Shown here one piece after another: positions 8,999 to 18,749 of a stretch of 64,000 nt of DNA (position 1 is the stretch's first letter; every line of letters starts with the position of its first letter). The notes beneath the pieces are model-generated. The model was not told the origin of the DNA, did not search any database, and saw nothing but the letters and a program-made list of their open reading frames with translations. This DNA comes from Rikenella sp031551865. GTDB taxonomy: Bacteria; Bacteroidota; Bacteroidia; Bacteroidales; Rikenellaceae. A program made the position numbers and the translations under genes. The stretch lies in contig JAVBMY010000009.1 in the NCBI GenBank assembly GCA_031551865.1, positions 26,241-90,240 on the forward strand, given 5' to 3'.

Positions 8999-9066
8999 AC
9001 CTAGCGTTTTTCCTGAAAATGCACCACAAGAGGGCTGTCGTACTCACGACAGCCCTCTCTGTTTTT
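8973..9066 (+). promoter_or_regulatory. trp transcription attenuator (antiterminator and terminator)
   Basis: Terminator: 9029-9040 (AGAGGGCTGTCG) pairs perfectly with 9047-9058, 12 bp with a 6-nt loop (TACTCA), followed by CTGTTTTT. Antiterminator: 8973-8981 (TTGTGAGTA), inside the leader peptide frame and 20 nt beyond the Trp codons, can form 9 pairs (one G-U) with 9041-9049, which is the terminator loop plus the start of its 3' arm. A ribosome stalled at the Trp codons leaves 8973-8981 free, so the antiterminator forms; a ribosome reaching the stop at 8996 covers it, so the terminator forms. The pairing is seen in the sequence; the mechanism is inferred from enteric trp leaders. Confidence 0.9.
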
Positions 9067-9134
9067 ACCCCTGCCACATCGGCGAAATCTTCAGCACCGA
9101 AATGACAACTTACATAAACTTAACCACTAAACGT

Positions 9135-10316
9135 ATGAAAACCACGTACCACATCGACAATCAAGGCCTCTACGGCCAATTCGGCGGCGCGCACATTCCC
9201 GAAATCCTGCGCTCCAACATCGAACACCTGCAGCGCGAATACCTGCGCGTGAGCGAAACCCCCGAGTTCCAAAAAGAATTCCGCGAATTGCTGCGCGACT
9301 ACGTCGGGCGTCCTTCGCCGCTCTATTTTGCCAAGCGCCTGTCTGAACAATACGGCACCCGCATCTACCTCAAACGCGAAGACCTGAACCACACTGGGGC
9401 CCATAAGATCAACAACGCCATCGGGCAAATCCTTCTGGCCCGCCACATGGGCAAACGCCGCATCATCGCCGAGACCGGAGCCGGGCAACACGGTGTGGCC
9501 ACAGCCACCGTCTGCGCCCTGATGGGCATGGAATGTGTGATCTTCATGGGCGCCGTGGACATCGAGCGCCAGATGCTGAACGTACAAAAAATGCGGATGC
9601 TCGGAGCCGAGGTGCGTCCTGTCACCGCCGGCGAGGGAACACTCAAAGATGCCGTGGACGTGGCCCTGATGGACTGGTGTGCGAATCCGGAGAACACCTA
9701 CTACCTGATCGGATCGGCCGTGGGGCCGCACCCCTACCCGGATATGGTGACCCGTTTCCAGTCGGTGATCAGCGAGGAGATGAAGGCGCAACTCGCCGAG
9801 AAGGAGGGGCGCGACTATCCGGATTACATCATCGCCTGCATCGGCGGGGGCAGTAACGCCGCCGGAGTCTTCTACCACTACCTCGACGAGGAGCGCACCG
9901 GCCTGATTGCCGTCGAAGCGGCCGGGCTGGGCATCGACACCGGAAAGACCGCCGCCACGCTTCATGTGGGTATTCCGGGCGTGGCCCACGGGAGTTACAC
10001 AATGATGATGGTGGATGAGAAAGGTGAATTGGCCGAGCCCTACTCCATCTCGGCGGGGCTCGACTACCCGGGCATCGGCCCGCTGCACGCCCACCTGGCC
10101 ACCTGCGGCCGTGCCGAGGTGCTGGCCGCCACCGACCAGGAGGCTCTCGACGCCGCATTCGAACTCACCATGTTAGAAGGGATCATCCCGGCGCTCGAAT
10201 CTTCGCACGCGCTGGCCGCCCTGAAAATGAGGAAGTTCAAACCTGAAGACGTCGTGGTGATCAACCTCTCCGGCCGCGGAGACAAGGACATCGAGACGTT
10301 CCTGAAATTCATGTAG
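9135..10316 (+). CDS. trpB: Tryptophan synthase beta subunit
   Basis: Joins indole and serine to make tryptophan, using pyridoxal phosphate. The 393-aa protein has the TrpB1 signature with the cofactor Lys in HTGAHKINNAIGQ, the phosphate-binding GGGSNAAG loop, and the usual length of about 395. The start at 9135 (MKTTYHIDNQGLYGQFGG) fits the family; an ATG at 9102 would add 11 unrelated residues. It is preceded by a Trp attenuator and followed directly by a terminator, so it is a single-gene unit. No trpA or other trp gene is adjacent. The TrpB1 type normally works with TrpA, which must then be elsewhere. Confidence 0.97.
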   Translation: MKTTYHIDNQGLYGQFGGAHIPEILRSNIEHLQREYLRVSETPEFQKEFRELLRDYVGRPSPLYFAKRLSEQYGTRIYLKREDLNHTGAHKINNAIGQILLARHMGKRRIIAETGAGQHGVATATVCALMGMECVIFMGAVDIERQMLNVQKMRMLGAEVRPVTAGEGTLKDAVDVALMDWCANPENTYYLIGSAVGPHPYPDMVTRFQSVISEEMKAQLAEKEGRDYPDYIIACIGGGSNAAGVFYHYLDEERTGLIAVEAAGLGIDTGKTAATLHVGIPGVAHGSYTMMMVDEKGELAEPYSISAGLDYPGIGPLHAHLATCGRAEVLAATDQEALDAAFELTMLEGIIPALESSHALAALKMRKFKPEDVVVINLSGRGDKDIETFLKFM

Positions 10317-10337
10317 AGAAATACCCTTCAAAATAAG

Positions 10338-10372
10338 AAGGGGCGGTATCAGTGAGATACCGCCCCTTTATT
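10338..10372 (+). terminator. Rho-independent terminator of trpB
   Basis: Stem GGGGCGGTATC (10340-10350) with GATACCGCCCC (10356-10366), 5-nt loop, extended by A-T pairs and followed by TTTATTTATT. The rest of the gap up to 10547 shows nothing further. Confidence 0.9.
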
Positions 10373-10547
10373 TATTCATTCGCATTGGGTTTGTGCAATG
10401 CAAAACTTATGATATACCAGTGCGGGCTAAGTTCGAAGGCCGGACTGTTCATATCGGTTATCGATCCGGGACACAACACGGATCCGCCGTAATCTCCGGC
10501 AGGCCAACCCGAAAGATACACCAGTACGGGAACAAATTCTTCAGGTT

Positions 10548-11120
10548 TCAACGTACAATCTCCGAATCTAAAGAAACCGTATTCTTTATGTTCAAATACC
10601 TGGCCACAGGGTTTGTGGGTATTGTATATTTTTTTGAGCGCGAGGTTAAATACAGCCCTGCTTGCATGCCCCCGTCGAAAATAAACTGGAACGTGCTATC
10701 GGTTTGGGGTATGGCTGAAACCGCGATGGTAAATATACGTGTTGTGTAATCTTCGCCTGTTTCTTCGTCTTTATCAGGGTCTACCATTTTTTGGCACAGG
10801 TACTGCCTTTTTCTTACTACGCTGTCGCGGCCGATATATTCATCCACGCGCAGGTGCAATTCGTAGTCGGGGTATTGGTCGGCAATGTTGCTAAAATCCA
10901 GGACTTCGACAGAAGTTCCTTGCATAAGCAATATTTTTCGGATGTGTTCGATCGTCAGATCTCCCTCAATTACAGAGAGTCTCGCGGCAGAATCCTGAAG
11001 AATATCGGCTGTTACGCCGGCAAGCTTTTCTTTTCGGGGTTTGGCCGCTTCAGCGGTTTGGAACACACCGACAAACAACAGTATGATAACTGTTACCGAA
11101 AGAAATTTGAGTTTGTTCAT
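10548..11120 (-). CDS. Exported protein of unknown function
   Basis: A 190-aa protein from ATG 11120 (MNKLKFLSVTVIILLFVGVF), which opens with a clear signal peptide ending near AEA-AK; the ATG at 11180 would put 20 extra residues before it. The mature part begins with a Lys-rich stretch, then ITVEGDLTIEHI-like and ELHLRVDEYIGRDSVV segments predicted as mixed alpha/beta, and ends in a basic tail. I recognise no family. It starts 63 nt after the recQ stop on the same strand, so it may be cotranscribed with recQ, though the functions look unrelated. Confidence 0.7.
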   Translation of the reverse strand: MNKLKFLSVTVIILLFVGVFQTAEAAKPRKEKLAGVTADILQDSAARLSVIEGDLTIEHIRKILLMQGTSVEVLDFSNIADQYPDYELHLRVDEYIGRDSVVRKRQYLCQKMVDPDKDEETGEDYTTRIFTIAVSAIPQTDSTFQFIFDGGMQAGLYLTSRSKKYTIPTNPVARYLNIKNTVSLDSEIVR

Positions 11121-11183
11121 GATTTGAAGTTTGGGGTGGTAGTTATGCGGGCCGGGGAAATTCCGTTCACCGAGAAACAACCT

Positions 11184-13412
11184 TTAATTCCCCTGTTCGC
11201 TGAGGAACTTGATGCGCACGGCGCGAATCTCCTCTTCGGTGAAGTCGGGGCCCAAGGCGGCGCAGGCCTCGGCCAGCGAGTCCGAAGTGGCTTCTCCGCG
11301 GAAATATTCCTCGATCTCCTCGATCTTGTCCTCATCGACGGCCTGGCTGACGTAGTAGCCGATGTTGAGGCGCGTGCCGGAGTTAACGATGGCCTCGATC
11401 TCGTCGAGCAGTTCTTCGGGTTCGAGCCCCTTGGCTTCGGCGATGTCCTCGAAATCCATCTTGCGGTCGATGGCCTGGATGATGTAGACTTTGTTGGTGC
11501 TCTTATTGACGACGCTTTTGACGACCATCTCCTGCGGGCGCTGGATGTCGTTCTCGGTCACGTAACGGCCGATGAGTTCGATGAACGGTTTGCCGAACTT
11601 CTGGGCCTTGCCCGCCCCCACGCCCGTGATGTTCTGCATCTCTTCGAGGGTGATCGGGTACTGGATGGTCATATCCTCAAGCGACGGTTCGCCGAAGATC
11701 ACAAAATACGGTAAGCCTACACGTTTTGCAACTTCATGGCGCAATTCGTCGAGCATGGCATAAAGCACAGGATCGGCGGCACCGCTCCCGCGCCCTCCGG
11801 CGCCGATGATCGGGGTATCGTCGTCGTCGGTGTCTTCGTGCCGGCGGTCGGCGGTAAGTTTCACGGAATACGGCGCTGTAATATATTCGCGCCCGGCCTC
11901 GCTGATGCTGAGCAGGCCGTAGTTCTCGATGTCCTTGTCGATCAGGCCGAGCACCAGTCCTTGCCGCACCACGGCGTTCCAGAACAGTTCGTCTTTTTCG
12001 CGCCCCACCCCGAAGAACGGGAGCTGGTGGTGGTTATAGGATTTGAGCAGGTTCGACGCCTTGCCCATCAGCAGGCCTTCGAGGTACTCGGACTTAAAGC
12101 CGGACCCGATGGCTTCGAGCGCCTTGAGCATCGTGACGATATACCCTTTGGCCTCGAACTGTTCGCGCGGGTTGACACAGTTGTCGCAATTACCACAGTT
12201 GTTCTCGTCGTATTTCTCGCCGAAGTAGTGGAGCAGCTGGCGGCGGCGGCACATGGCGCTTTCGGCGTACGAGACGGTCTCCTGCAGGAGCAGTTTGCCG
12301 ATCTCCTGTTCGGCGACCGGTTTGCCCTGCATGAACTTTTCGAGTTTCTGGATGTCCTTGTAGCTGTAAAAGGTGATGCACCGGCCCTCGCCGCCGTCTC
12401 GGCCCGCACGCCCGGTTTCCTGATAGTAGCCTTCGAGGCTTTTGGGAATGTCATAGTGGATGACGTAACGCACATCGGGTTTGTCGATACCCATCCCGAA
12501 GGCGATGGTGGCCACGATCACGTCGGCCTCTTCCATGATGAAGGCGTCCTGGTTCTCGGCTCTTTTGGCCGAATCGATGCCCGCGTGGTAAGGCAAGGCC
12601 TTGATGCCGTTGACCACGAGCAACTCGGCCAACTCCTCGACCCGTTTGCGGCTCAGGCAATAGACAATGCCGCTTTTACCAGGGTGGCTTTTGATATATT
12701 TGATGAGCTCTTTGGTGGCATTGACTTTGGGACGTACCTCGTAGTAGAGATTCGGACGGTTGAACGACGATTTGAATACCTGAGCATCGAGCATCCCGAG
12801 GTTTTTCTGGATGTCGAGCTGTACTTTGGGAGTGGCGGTGGCCGTCAGGGCAATGAGCGGCGCCGGGCTGATCTCCGATATGATGGGGCGGATGCGGCGG
12901 TATTCTGGACGGAAATCGTGGCCCCATTCCGAGATGCAGTGAGCCTCGTCGATGGCGTAGAAGGAAACCTTCACCTTGCGCAGGAATTCGACGTTCTCTT
13001 CTTTGGTAAGCGATTCGGGGGCAAAGTAGAGGAGTTTGGTCTTTCCGCTCAGTACGTCTTCGCGCACCTGGGTCACGGCCGTTTTGTTGAGCGACGAATT
13101 GAGGAAATGCGCCACTCCTTCTTCCATGCTGAAGGTACGCATGGCGTCGACCTGGTTCTTCATCAGGGCGATCAGGGGCGAAATAACGATGGCCACACCC
13201 TCCATCAGCAGGGCGGGCAACTGGTAGCACAGCGATTTCCCGCCACCCGTGGGCATCAGCACAAAGGTATCTTTTCCGGCCAGCACATTGCGGATAACCG
13301 CCTCCTGGTTCCCTTTGAACTGCGAGAACCCGAAATGCAGCTTCAGACTGCGGTGCAATTCGTCGAGCCCGTCGGGCTGTGCGGTGTCGGTCGTGAGGTT
13401 TTCGACTGCCAT
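11184..13412 (-). CDS. recQ: ATP-dependent DNA helicase RecQ
   Basis: A 3'-5' DNA helicase for recombination and fork repair. The 742-aa protein shows Walker A MPTGGGKSLC (residues 53-62), DEAH box (155-158), motif VI region YYQETGRAGRDG, the RQC zinc-binding cysteines (CRRRQLLHYFGE...CGNCDNC), and an HRDC domain (about 550-625). It is longer than the 610-aa E. coli enzyme because of a C-terminal extension of about 115 residues that resembles the helix-turn-helix (HTH_40) tail found in many Bacteroidetes RecQ proteins. It is divergent from kdsD with a 135-bp shared gap. Confidence 0.97.
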   Translation of the reverse strand: MAVENLTTDTAQPDGLDELHRSLKLHFGFSQFKGNQEAVIRNVLAGKDTFVLMPTGGGKSLCYQLPALLMEGVAIVISPLIALMKNQVDAMRTFSMEEGVAHFLNSSLNKTAVTQVREDVLSGKTKLLYFAPESLTKEENVEFLRKVKVSFYAIDEAHCISEWGHDFRPEYRRIRPIISEISPAPLIALTATATPKVQLDIQKNLGMLDAQVFKSSFNRPNLYYEVRPKVNATKELIKYIKSHPGKSGIVYCLSRKRVEELAELLVVNGIKALPYHAGIDSAKRAENQDAFIMEEADVIVATIAFGMGIDKPDVRYVIHYDIPKSLEGYYQETGRAGRDGGEGRCITFYSYKDIQKLEKFMQGKPVAEQEIGKLLLQETVSYAESAMCRRRQLLHYFGEKYDENNCGNCDNCVNPREQFEAKGYIVTMLKALEAIGSGFKSEYLEGLLMGKASNLLKSYNHHQLPFFGVGREKDELFWNAVVRQGLVLGLIDKDIENYGLLSISEAGREYITAPYSVKLTADRRHEDTDDDDTPIIGAGGRGSGAADPVLYAMLDELRHEVAKRVGLPYFVIFGEPSLEDMTIQYPITLEEMQNITGVGAGKAQKFGKPFIELIGRYVTENDIQRPQEMVVKSVVNKSTNKVYIIQAIDRKMDFEDIAEAKGLEPEELLDEIEAIVNSGTRLNIGYYVSQAVDEDKIEEIEEYFRGEATSDSLAEACAALGPDFTEEEIRAVRIKFLSEQGN

Positions 13413-13473
13413 AAATATAGCCTTCTGTTTTTGGTTCGGCTCACTAAAGGTAATGGTTTTCTGAAAGAAAAAC

Positions 13474-13481
13474 TAACTTTG
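13474..13481 (+). promoter_or_regulatory. Promoter -7 element of kdsD-lptB
   Basis: TAACTTTG, a match to TAnnTTTG, lies 66 nt upstream of the kdsD start. No good TTTG -33 box was found at the expected distance. Confidence 0.5.
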
Positions 13482-13547
13482 CATGGTCAAAACCAATTTT
13501 TATTTCCACGGCCCCGTTTACAATCCGGCTAAAAACCCTTTACTGCC

Positions 13548-14513
13548 TTGACACCTGAAAACATCATATCGTTTGCCCGGGGCATCATTCGCACCGAGCG
13601 CGATGCCGTTGGTTCGCTCGAAGCCTACGTGAACGAAGAGTTCGTGCGCATTGCCGAGCTGATCTACAGCAGCAACGGCCGGCTGATCATCACAGGTATC
13701 GGGAAAAGTGCCATCATCGCCAACAAGATTGTGGCCACGCTCAACTCGACCGGCACGCCCGCTATCTTCATGCACGCCGCCGACGCCATCCATGGCGATC
13801 TGGGGCTGATCCGCCCCGAAGACGTGGTGATCTGCATATCCAAAAGCGGCAATACCCCCGAAATCAAAGTCCTCGTGCCGTTCATCCGGAATATGGGCAA
13901 CGTGCTGATCGGCATGGTGGGCAACATGGATTCTTACCTGGCCGCGTCGAGCGATTACGTGCTGAACACCACGGTGGCCGAAGAGGCCTGCCCCAACAAC
14001 CTGGCCCCCACCAGCTCGACCACGGCCCAACTCGTGATGGGCGACGCACTGGCCATGACCCTGCTCAAGATGCGCGGTTTCACTTCCGAGGATTTCGCCC
14101 GGTTTCACCCCGGCGGGGCACTCGGCAAAAAACTTTACACCACCGTGCGCGACATCATGTCGGCCGACGCACCGCCCGCCGTGCCGCCCACAGCTACCCT
14201 GAACGAGATCATCATCGAAATCTCTGGCAAGCGCCTCGGCGCCACCGCCGTGATTACCCCAGACGGTACATTGCTCGGCATCATCACCGACGGCGACCTG
14301 CGCCGGATGCTCCAGAGCGGACGTGACCTCTCGTCGGTCACTGCACAGGACATCATGTCGGCCAACCCCAAGACCGTCGATGCCGACGAATTGGCCATCA
14401 AGGCGTTCGGTATGATGGAAAAGAACAAGATAACCCAACTGCTGGCCCTGAGCAACGGCAAATACACCGGCATCATCCACATCCACGACATTCTGCGCGA
14501 AGGCGTGGTATAG
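13548..14513 (+). CDS. kdsD: D-arabinose-5-phosphate isomerase (KpsF/GutQ family)
   Basis: Interconverts ribulose-5-phosphate and arabinose-5-phosphate, the first step to KDO for lipopolysaccharide. The 321-aa protein has an N-terminal SIS sugar-isomerase domain (GRLIITGIGKSAIIANKI; SKSGNTPEI) and two CBS domains from about residue 205 (DIMSADAPPAV and DIMSANPKTVD). The start codon appears to be TTG at 13548, since the frame has no ATG near the conserved N-terminus. It is 30 bp upstream of lptB, so carbohydrate supply and export machinery for lipopolysaccharide are in one operon. Confidence 0.94.
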   Translation: MTPENIISFARGIIRTERDAVGSLEAYVNEEFVRIAELIYSSNGRLIITGIGKSAIIANKIVATLNSTGTPAIFMHAADAIHGDLGLIRPEDVVICISKSGNTPEIKVLVPFIRNMGNVLIGMVGNMDSYLAASSDYVLNTTVAEEACPNNLAPTSSTTAQLVMGDALAMTLLKMRGFTSEDFARFHPGGALGKKLYTTVRDIMSADAPPAVPPTATLNEIIIEISGKRLGATAVITPDGTLLGIITDGDLRRMLQSGRDLSSVTAQDIMSANPKTVDADELAIKAFGMMEKNKITQLLALSNGKYTGIIHIHDILREGVV

Positions 14514-14543
14514 CCCCTGCCGGACGAAAAATACAGCATTACA

Positions 14544-15314
<771 letters not shown>

Positions 15315-15316
15315 CC

Positions 15317-15324
15317 TACTTTTG
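15317..15324 (+). promoter_or_regulatory. Promoter -7 element before tRNA-Leu
   Basis: TACTTTTG fits TAnnTTTG, about 95 nt upstream of the tRNA gene, immediately after the lptB stop. Confidence 0.4.
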
Positions 15325-15419
15325 TACTCCTTTTTTGAGGCTTCCACGGCGGCGGACTTCCGGCGGCAATGGCCGTCCGCGCTCAGCCTGCAAAGCACAA
15401 GGTAAAAAGAGACGACAAT

Positions 15420-15501
15420 GCGGATGTGGTGTAATTGGTAGCCACGCCAGACTTAGGATCTGGTGCCGTGAGGCGTGGGGGTTCGAGTCCCTTCATCCGC
15501 A
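15420..15501 (+). tRNA. tRNA-Leu (anticodon TAG)
   Basis: The acceptor arm GCGGATG pairs with CATCCGC (15494-15500). The anticodon stem CCAGA/TCTGG encloses loop CTTAGGA with TAG at 15454-15456. The long variable arm and GTTCGAGTCCC T-arm are typical of a class II leucine tRNA. The 3' CCA is not encoded. Confidence 0.95.
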
Positions 15502-15596
15502 CCGGGGCCGCACGCAAAGCGGGCCCTTTCTTTATTGAGGCCGCCTGATGGCAAGCCCTCTATATTATATGAACATAGTAACATCAACATAGACCG

Positions 15597-16919
15597 ATGA
15601 ACGTAGCCCAAGAGAAAACAAAACAACAGACCATTCTGCTGACCGCCACCGTCACCGAAACCGACTACGCCGAAAAAGTGGACAAACAACTGCGCGACTA
15701 CAAACGCAAAGCCAATGTGCCCGGTTTCCGTCCCGGCATGGTGCCGATGGGCATCGTCAACAAGATGTACCGCAAGGGCGTGGTGGCCGACACCGTCTAC
15801 CGCCTGGCCAGCGAAGGCGCCTTCGACTACGTGCGCGATAATAAAATCGAAACCATCGGCGACTTGATGCCCGCCGAAGGCCGCGATAAAACCCCCGACT
15901 TCGAGAACGACAAGGAATTCGAATTCACCTTCGAAATCGGGCTCGCCCCCGAAGTGAAACTCGAACCCGGCAAAATCAAAGTCACCGAATACGCCATCAC
16001 TCCATCGAAAGAGATGCGCGAAGGCTACCGCAGCAACTACATGCGCCGTTTCGGCCGCCTGGTCGACGTCGACAAGGTCGAAAAAGAAGAAGCGCTCACC
16101 GGCACCCTCGCCCAGGGTGACACCGTGATCGACGACGCCTACGTCGGCCTGATCAGCATGGACGACGCCGCACGCAAGCCCTTCATCGGCAAGAAAGTGG
16201 GAGATACAGTGGCCGTGAACGTCAACGAGCTCTACCCCACCCCCTCGCAGCGCGCCTCGGTGCTGGGGGTCAAAGAAGCCGACCTGGCCTCGCTCGAAGA
16301 CCCGAACTACACGTTCAACATCACCCAGATCCGCAAGTTTGCCGACCCCGACCTGAACGAAGAGTTCTTCAAAATGGCCTTCCCGGCCGGCGACATCACC
16401 TCGGAAAAAGAGTTCGAAGCCAAGATCGACGCGCTGATCGCCGCCGACCTCGGCAAAGAGAGCAACGCCCGCCTGACCTACGACATCCGCAAGACGATCC
16501 TCGACGAAGCAATGCTCCCGATGCCCGAAGAGTTCATCAAGAACTGGCTCTTTGCCGTGAACGAAGGCAAATTCACGATGGCCGACATCGAAAAAGACCT
16601 CAGCTCGTTCCTCGACATGCTCCGCTGGGACCTCGTGAAACGCAGCGTGGCCGAAGCCAACCAGGTCGAAGTGACTGCCGAGGACGCCACGCAGGAAGCC
16701 AAAGCGCTGGCCATGATGCAGTTCCAATACTACGGCATGCACACCGTGGCCGACGACATGCTCGAAAACTACGCCAAATCAATGCTCTCCAACAAAGAAG
16801 AGGCCCGCAAGATCTACGACAAGGTCGGTGAACGCAAAGTGATCGACCTGCTCAAGCCGCAGCTCAAGCTGAACGAAAAGAAAATCTCGATCGAAGACTT
16901 CCAGAAACTTCCCGCGTAA
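15597..16919 (+). CDS. tig: Trigger factor, ribosome-associated chaperone
   Basis: Chaperone that binds nascent chains at the ribosome exit and may have prolyl isomerase activity. The 440-aa length is normal. The N-terminal ribosome-binding domain shows the signature loop KRKANVPGFRPGMVP (residues 37-51; the usual GFRxGK has Met in place of Lys, as in other Bacteroidetes). The middle FKBP-like domain is divergent, and the C-terminal domain is helical and charged. It stands alone after tRNA-Leu. In many bacteria tig precedes clpP-clpX; here they are separated by gap and a broken gene. Confidence 0.93.
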   Translation: MNVAQEKTKQQTILLTATVTETDYAEKVDKQLRDYKRKANVPGFRPGMVPMGIVNKMYRKGVVADTVYRLASEGAFDYVRDNKIETIGDLMPAEGRDKTPDFENDKEFEFTFEIGLAPEVKLEPGKIKVTEYAITPSKEMREGYRSNYMRRFGRLVDVDKVEKEEALTGTLAQGDTVIDDAYVGLISMDDAARKPFIGKKVGDTVAVNVNELYPTPSQRASVLGVKEADLASLEDPNYTFNITQIRKFADPDLNEEFFKMAFPAGDITSEKEFEAKIDALIAADLGKESNARLTYDIRKTILDEAMLPMPEEFIKNWLFAVNEGKFTMADIEKDLSSFLDMLRWDLVKRSVAEANQVEVTAEDATQEAKALAMMQFQYYGMHTVADDMLENYAKSMLSNKEEARKIYDKVGERKVIDLLKPQLKLNEKKISIEDFQKLPA

Positions 16920-16960
16920 CCCGGTCGCCGCACGCGATCCTCGCCTGAATACCCCAGTAA

Positions 16961-16996
16961 ATCAGCCCCCTCACCGTAAGTGGCGAGGGGGCTGAT
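16961..16996. terminator. Bidirectional hairpin between tig and the frameshifted gene
   Basis: A perfect 12-bp stem ATCAGCCCCCTC (16961-16972) with GAGGGGGCTGAT (16985-16996), 12-nt loop. It sits between convergent genes. The T-tracts on either side are weak. Confidence 0.7.
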
Positions 16997-17037
16997 TGCG
17001 TATTATATCAGACTTTGTTGTTCCGGGGGTGTAAAGA

Positions 17038-17596
17038 TCAGAACCGATATCCGCATGTAATCGCGAACACGCTGTTTTTCGGTTTTACTTCTTGCCGAAA
17101 GACATTGCTGACCCCGATATTATACCGAATATCCACCAACCAATGCTCCCAGGCATAGGAAAGTCCTACGGGGATCGAGAAATCGACCTGACGCAGATTA
17201 CTTACATTTGATGTAGCTTCGTAATCGTACACCTGGCGGAGCGGAAAACCCGGTTGCAAGCCGGCCTTGAGCGCTAAACCTTCGGTGACGTAATAATTAA
17301 AAAGAAAGGGTACGGTCACTGTAATTAAGATCGTCGTGATACCAGTACGTTCCCTGCACCGAATAGAGCAAGTCAGCCGAAAGCGACACCCGCGAAAAGC
17401 GATATTCGCCGAATACCCCGCCGAGCAGACCGACTTTGAAATTCGCATCGTAATGCGTGAAATTGGAAAAGTTGACGCCACCTTTGATCCCGAACGAGAG
17501 CCCCTCCTTGACATCGATATAATAAGGCGACCGGCGGCCCCACGTGGCGGACACGGTCATTAAAAGCAGGGCCATAATAGTGATTACATTTTTCAT
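17038..17596 (-). pseudogene. Outer-membrane beta-barrel protein (PorT-like), frameshifted
   Basis: Two minus-strand frames together make one protein of the family PorT/OMP_b-brl_2. Frame one, from ATG 17596, has a signal peptide and GLSFGIKGGVNFSNF...VGLLGGVFGEYRFS, and stops at 17297. Frame two continues with TVPFLFNYYVTEGLALKAGLQPGF, a VDFSIPVGLSYAWEHW segment and a C-terminal ITCGYRF, ending in the aromatic residue typical of outer-membrane proteins. The shift lies near 17310-17335, where text from both frames is plausible. It could be a real mutation or a sequencing/assembly error. The intact protein would be about 185 aa with eight strands. Confidence 0.75.
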
Positions 17597-17687
17597 AGCC
17601 GGAGAGCAATTCAGGTTATGCTTCTAAGATGTTATACCGATTGAATAGATTAGTACAAACATAACCTTTTCTCCATAAATAAACAAA

Positions 17688-17717
17688 GCGGCCGCGGGGA
17701 AGTTTCCCCGCGGCCGC
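17688..17717 (-). terminator. Terminator of gap
   Basis: A perfect 13-bp GC-rich stem GCGGCCGCGGGGA (17688-17700) with its complement 17705-17717; on the minus strand it is followed by TTTGTTTATTTAT. Confidence 0.85.
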
Positions 17718-17744
17718 CGCGTTTCAATAGTTCCTATGAAAAAA

Positions 17745-18749
17745 CTATTTAACAGAGCGCATGTGAACGATGAGTTCAACGACTTTGTTCGAATAACCCC
17801 ACTCATTATCGTACCACGAGATGAGTTTCATGAAGTTGCCGTTGAGAGCGATACCGGCCTTGGCGTCGAATACCGACGTGCGGGCTTCACCGATGAAGTC
17901 CGAAGAAACCACTTCGTCTTCGGTATAACCGAGGATACCTTTGAGGTCGCCGTCGGCGGCAGCTTTGACAGCGGCGCAGACTTCGTCGTAGGTAGCCGAT
18001 TTTTCGAGACGGCAGGTAAGGTCAACGACCGAAACGTCGAGGGTCGGAACGCGCATCGACATGCCGGTCAGTTTGCCTTTGAGCTGGGGGATCACCACAC
18101 CCACGGCCTTAGCGGCACCGGTCGAGCTGGGGATAATGTTGCCTGCGGCGGCACGACCTCCGCGCCAGTCTTTGGCCGAGGGGCCATCGACGGTCTTCTG
18201 GGTGGCGGTGGTGGCGTGTACGGTGGTCATAAGGCCTTCGATGATACCGAACTTGTCGTTGATCACTTTGGCGAGGGGGGCGAGACAGTTAGTGGTGCAA
18301 GAAGCGTTCGACACGATGGCTTCGCCTTTGTATTCTTTGTTGTTCACACCCATTACGAACATGGGGGTGTCGTCTTTCGAGGGAGCTGACATCACCACGC
18401 GCTTGGCACCGGCTTTGATGTGGGCTTCGGCGGTTTCCTTGGTCAGGAACAAGCCGGTAGATTCCACTACGTATTCGGCATCCACTTCGTTCCATTTGAG
18501 GTTGGCGGGGTCTTTTTCGGCAGTCACACGAATTTTGTGGCCGTTCACGATGAGCAGACCGTCTTTGGCTTCAATGGTACCTTTGAACTGGCCGTGAACA
18601 GTGTCGTAGCGGAGCATATAAGCCATATAGTCCACCGAGATAAGGTCATTGATACCCACGATCTCCACTTTGTCGTTGTTGAGGGCGGCGCGGAACACCA
18701 GGCGGCCGATACGGCCGAAGCCGTTGATACCTACTTTGATTTTAGACAT
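17745..18749 (-). CDS. gap: Glyceraldehyde-3-phosphate dehydrogenase
   Basis: Glycolytic enzyme; oxidises glyceraldehyde-3-phosphate with NAD and phosphate. From ATG 18749 the protein is 334 aa, the family norm, starting MSKIKVGINGFGRIGRLVFR with the Rossmann GxGxxG. The catalytic Cys is in SNASCTTNCLAPL and the His is in the following TTVHATTATQ. An upstream ATG at 18851 would add 34 residues that do not fit the family. It is a single-gene unit with its own terminator. Confidence 0.97.
   Translation of the reverse strand: MSKIKVGINGFGRIGRLVFRAALNNDKVEIVGINDLISVDYMAYMLRYDTVHGQFKGTIEAKDGLLIVNGHKIRVTAEKDPANLKWNEVDAEYVVESTGLFLTKETAEAHIKAGAKRVVMSAPSKDDTPMFVMGVNNKEYKGEAIVSNASCTTNCLAPLAKVINDKFGIIEGLMTTVHATTATQKTVDGPSAKDWRGGRAAAGNIIPSSTGAAKAVGVVIPQLKGKLTGMSMRVPTLDVSVVDLTCRLEKSATYDEVCAAVKAAADGDLKGILGYTEDEVVSSDFIGEARTSVFDAKAGIALNGNFMKLISWYDNEWGYSNKVVELIVHMRSVK

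Noticed and set aside
11736..13532. Open frame of about 600 codons on the plus strand
   Set aside because: Antisense to recQ, same compositional artefact.
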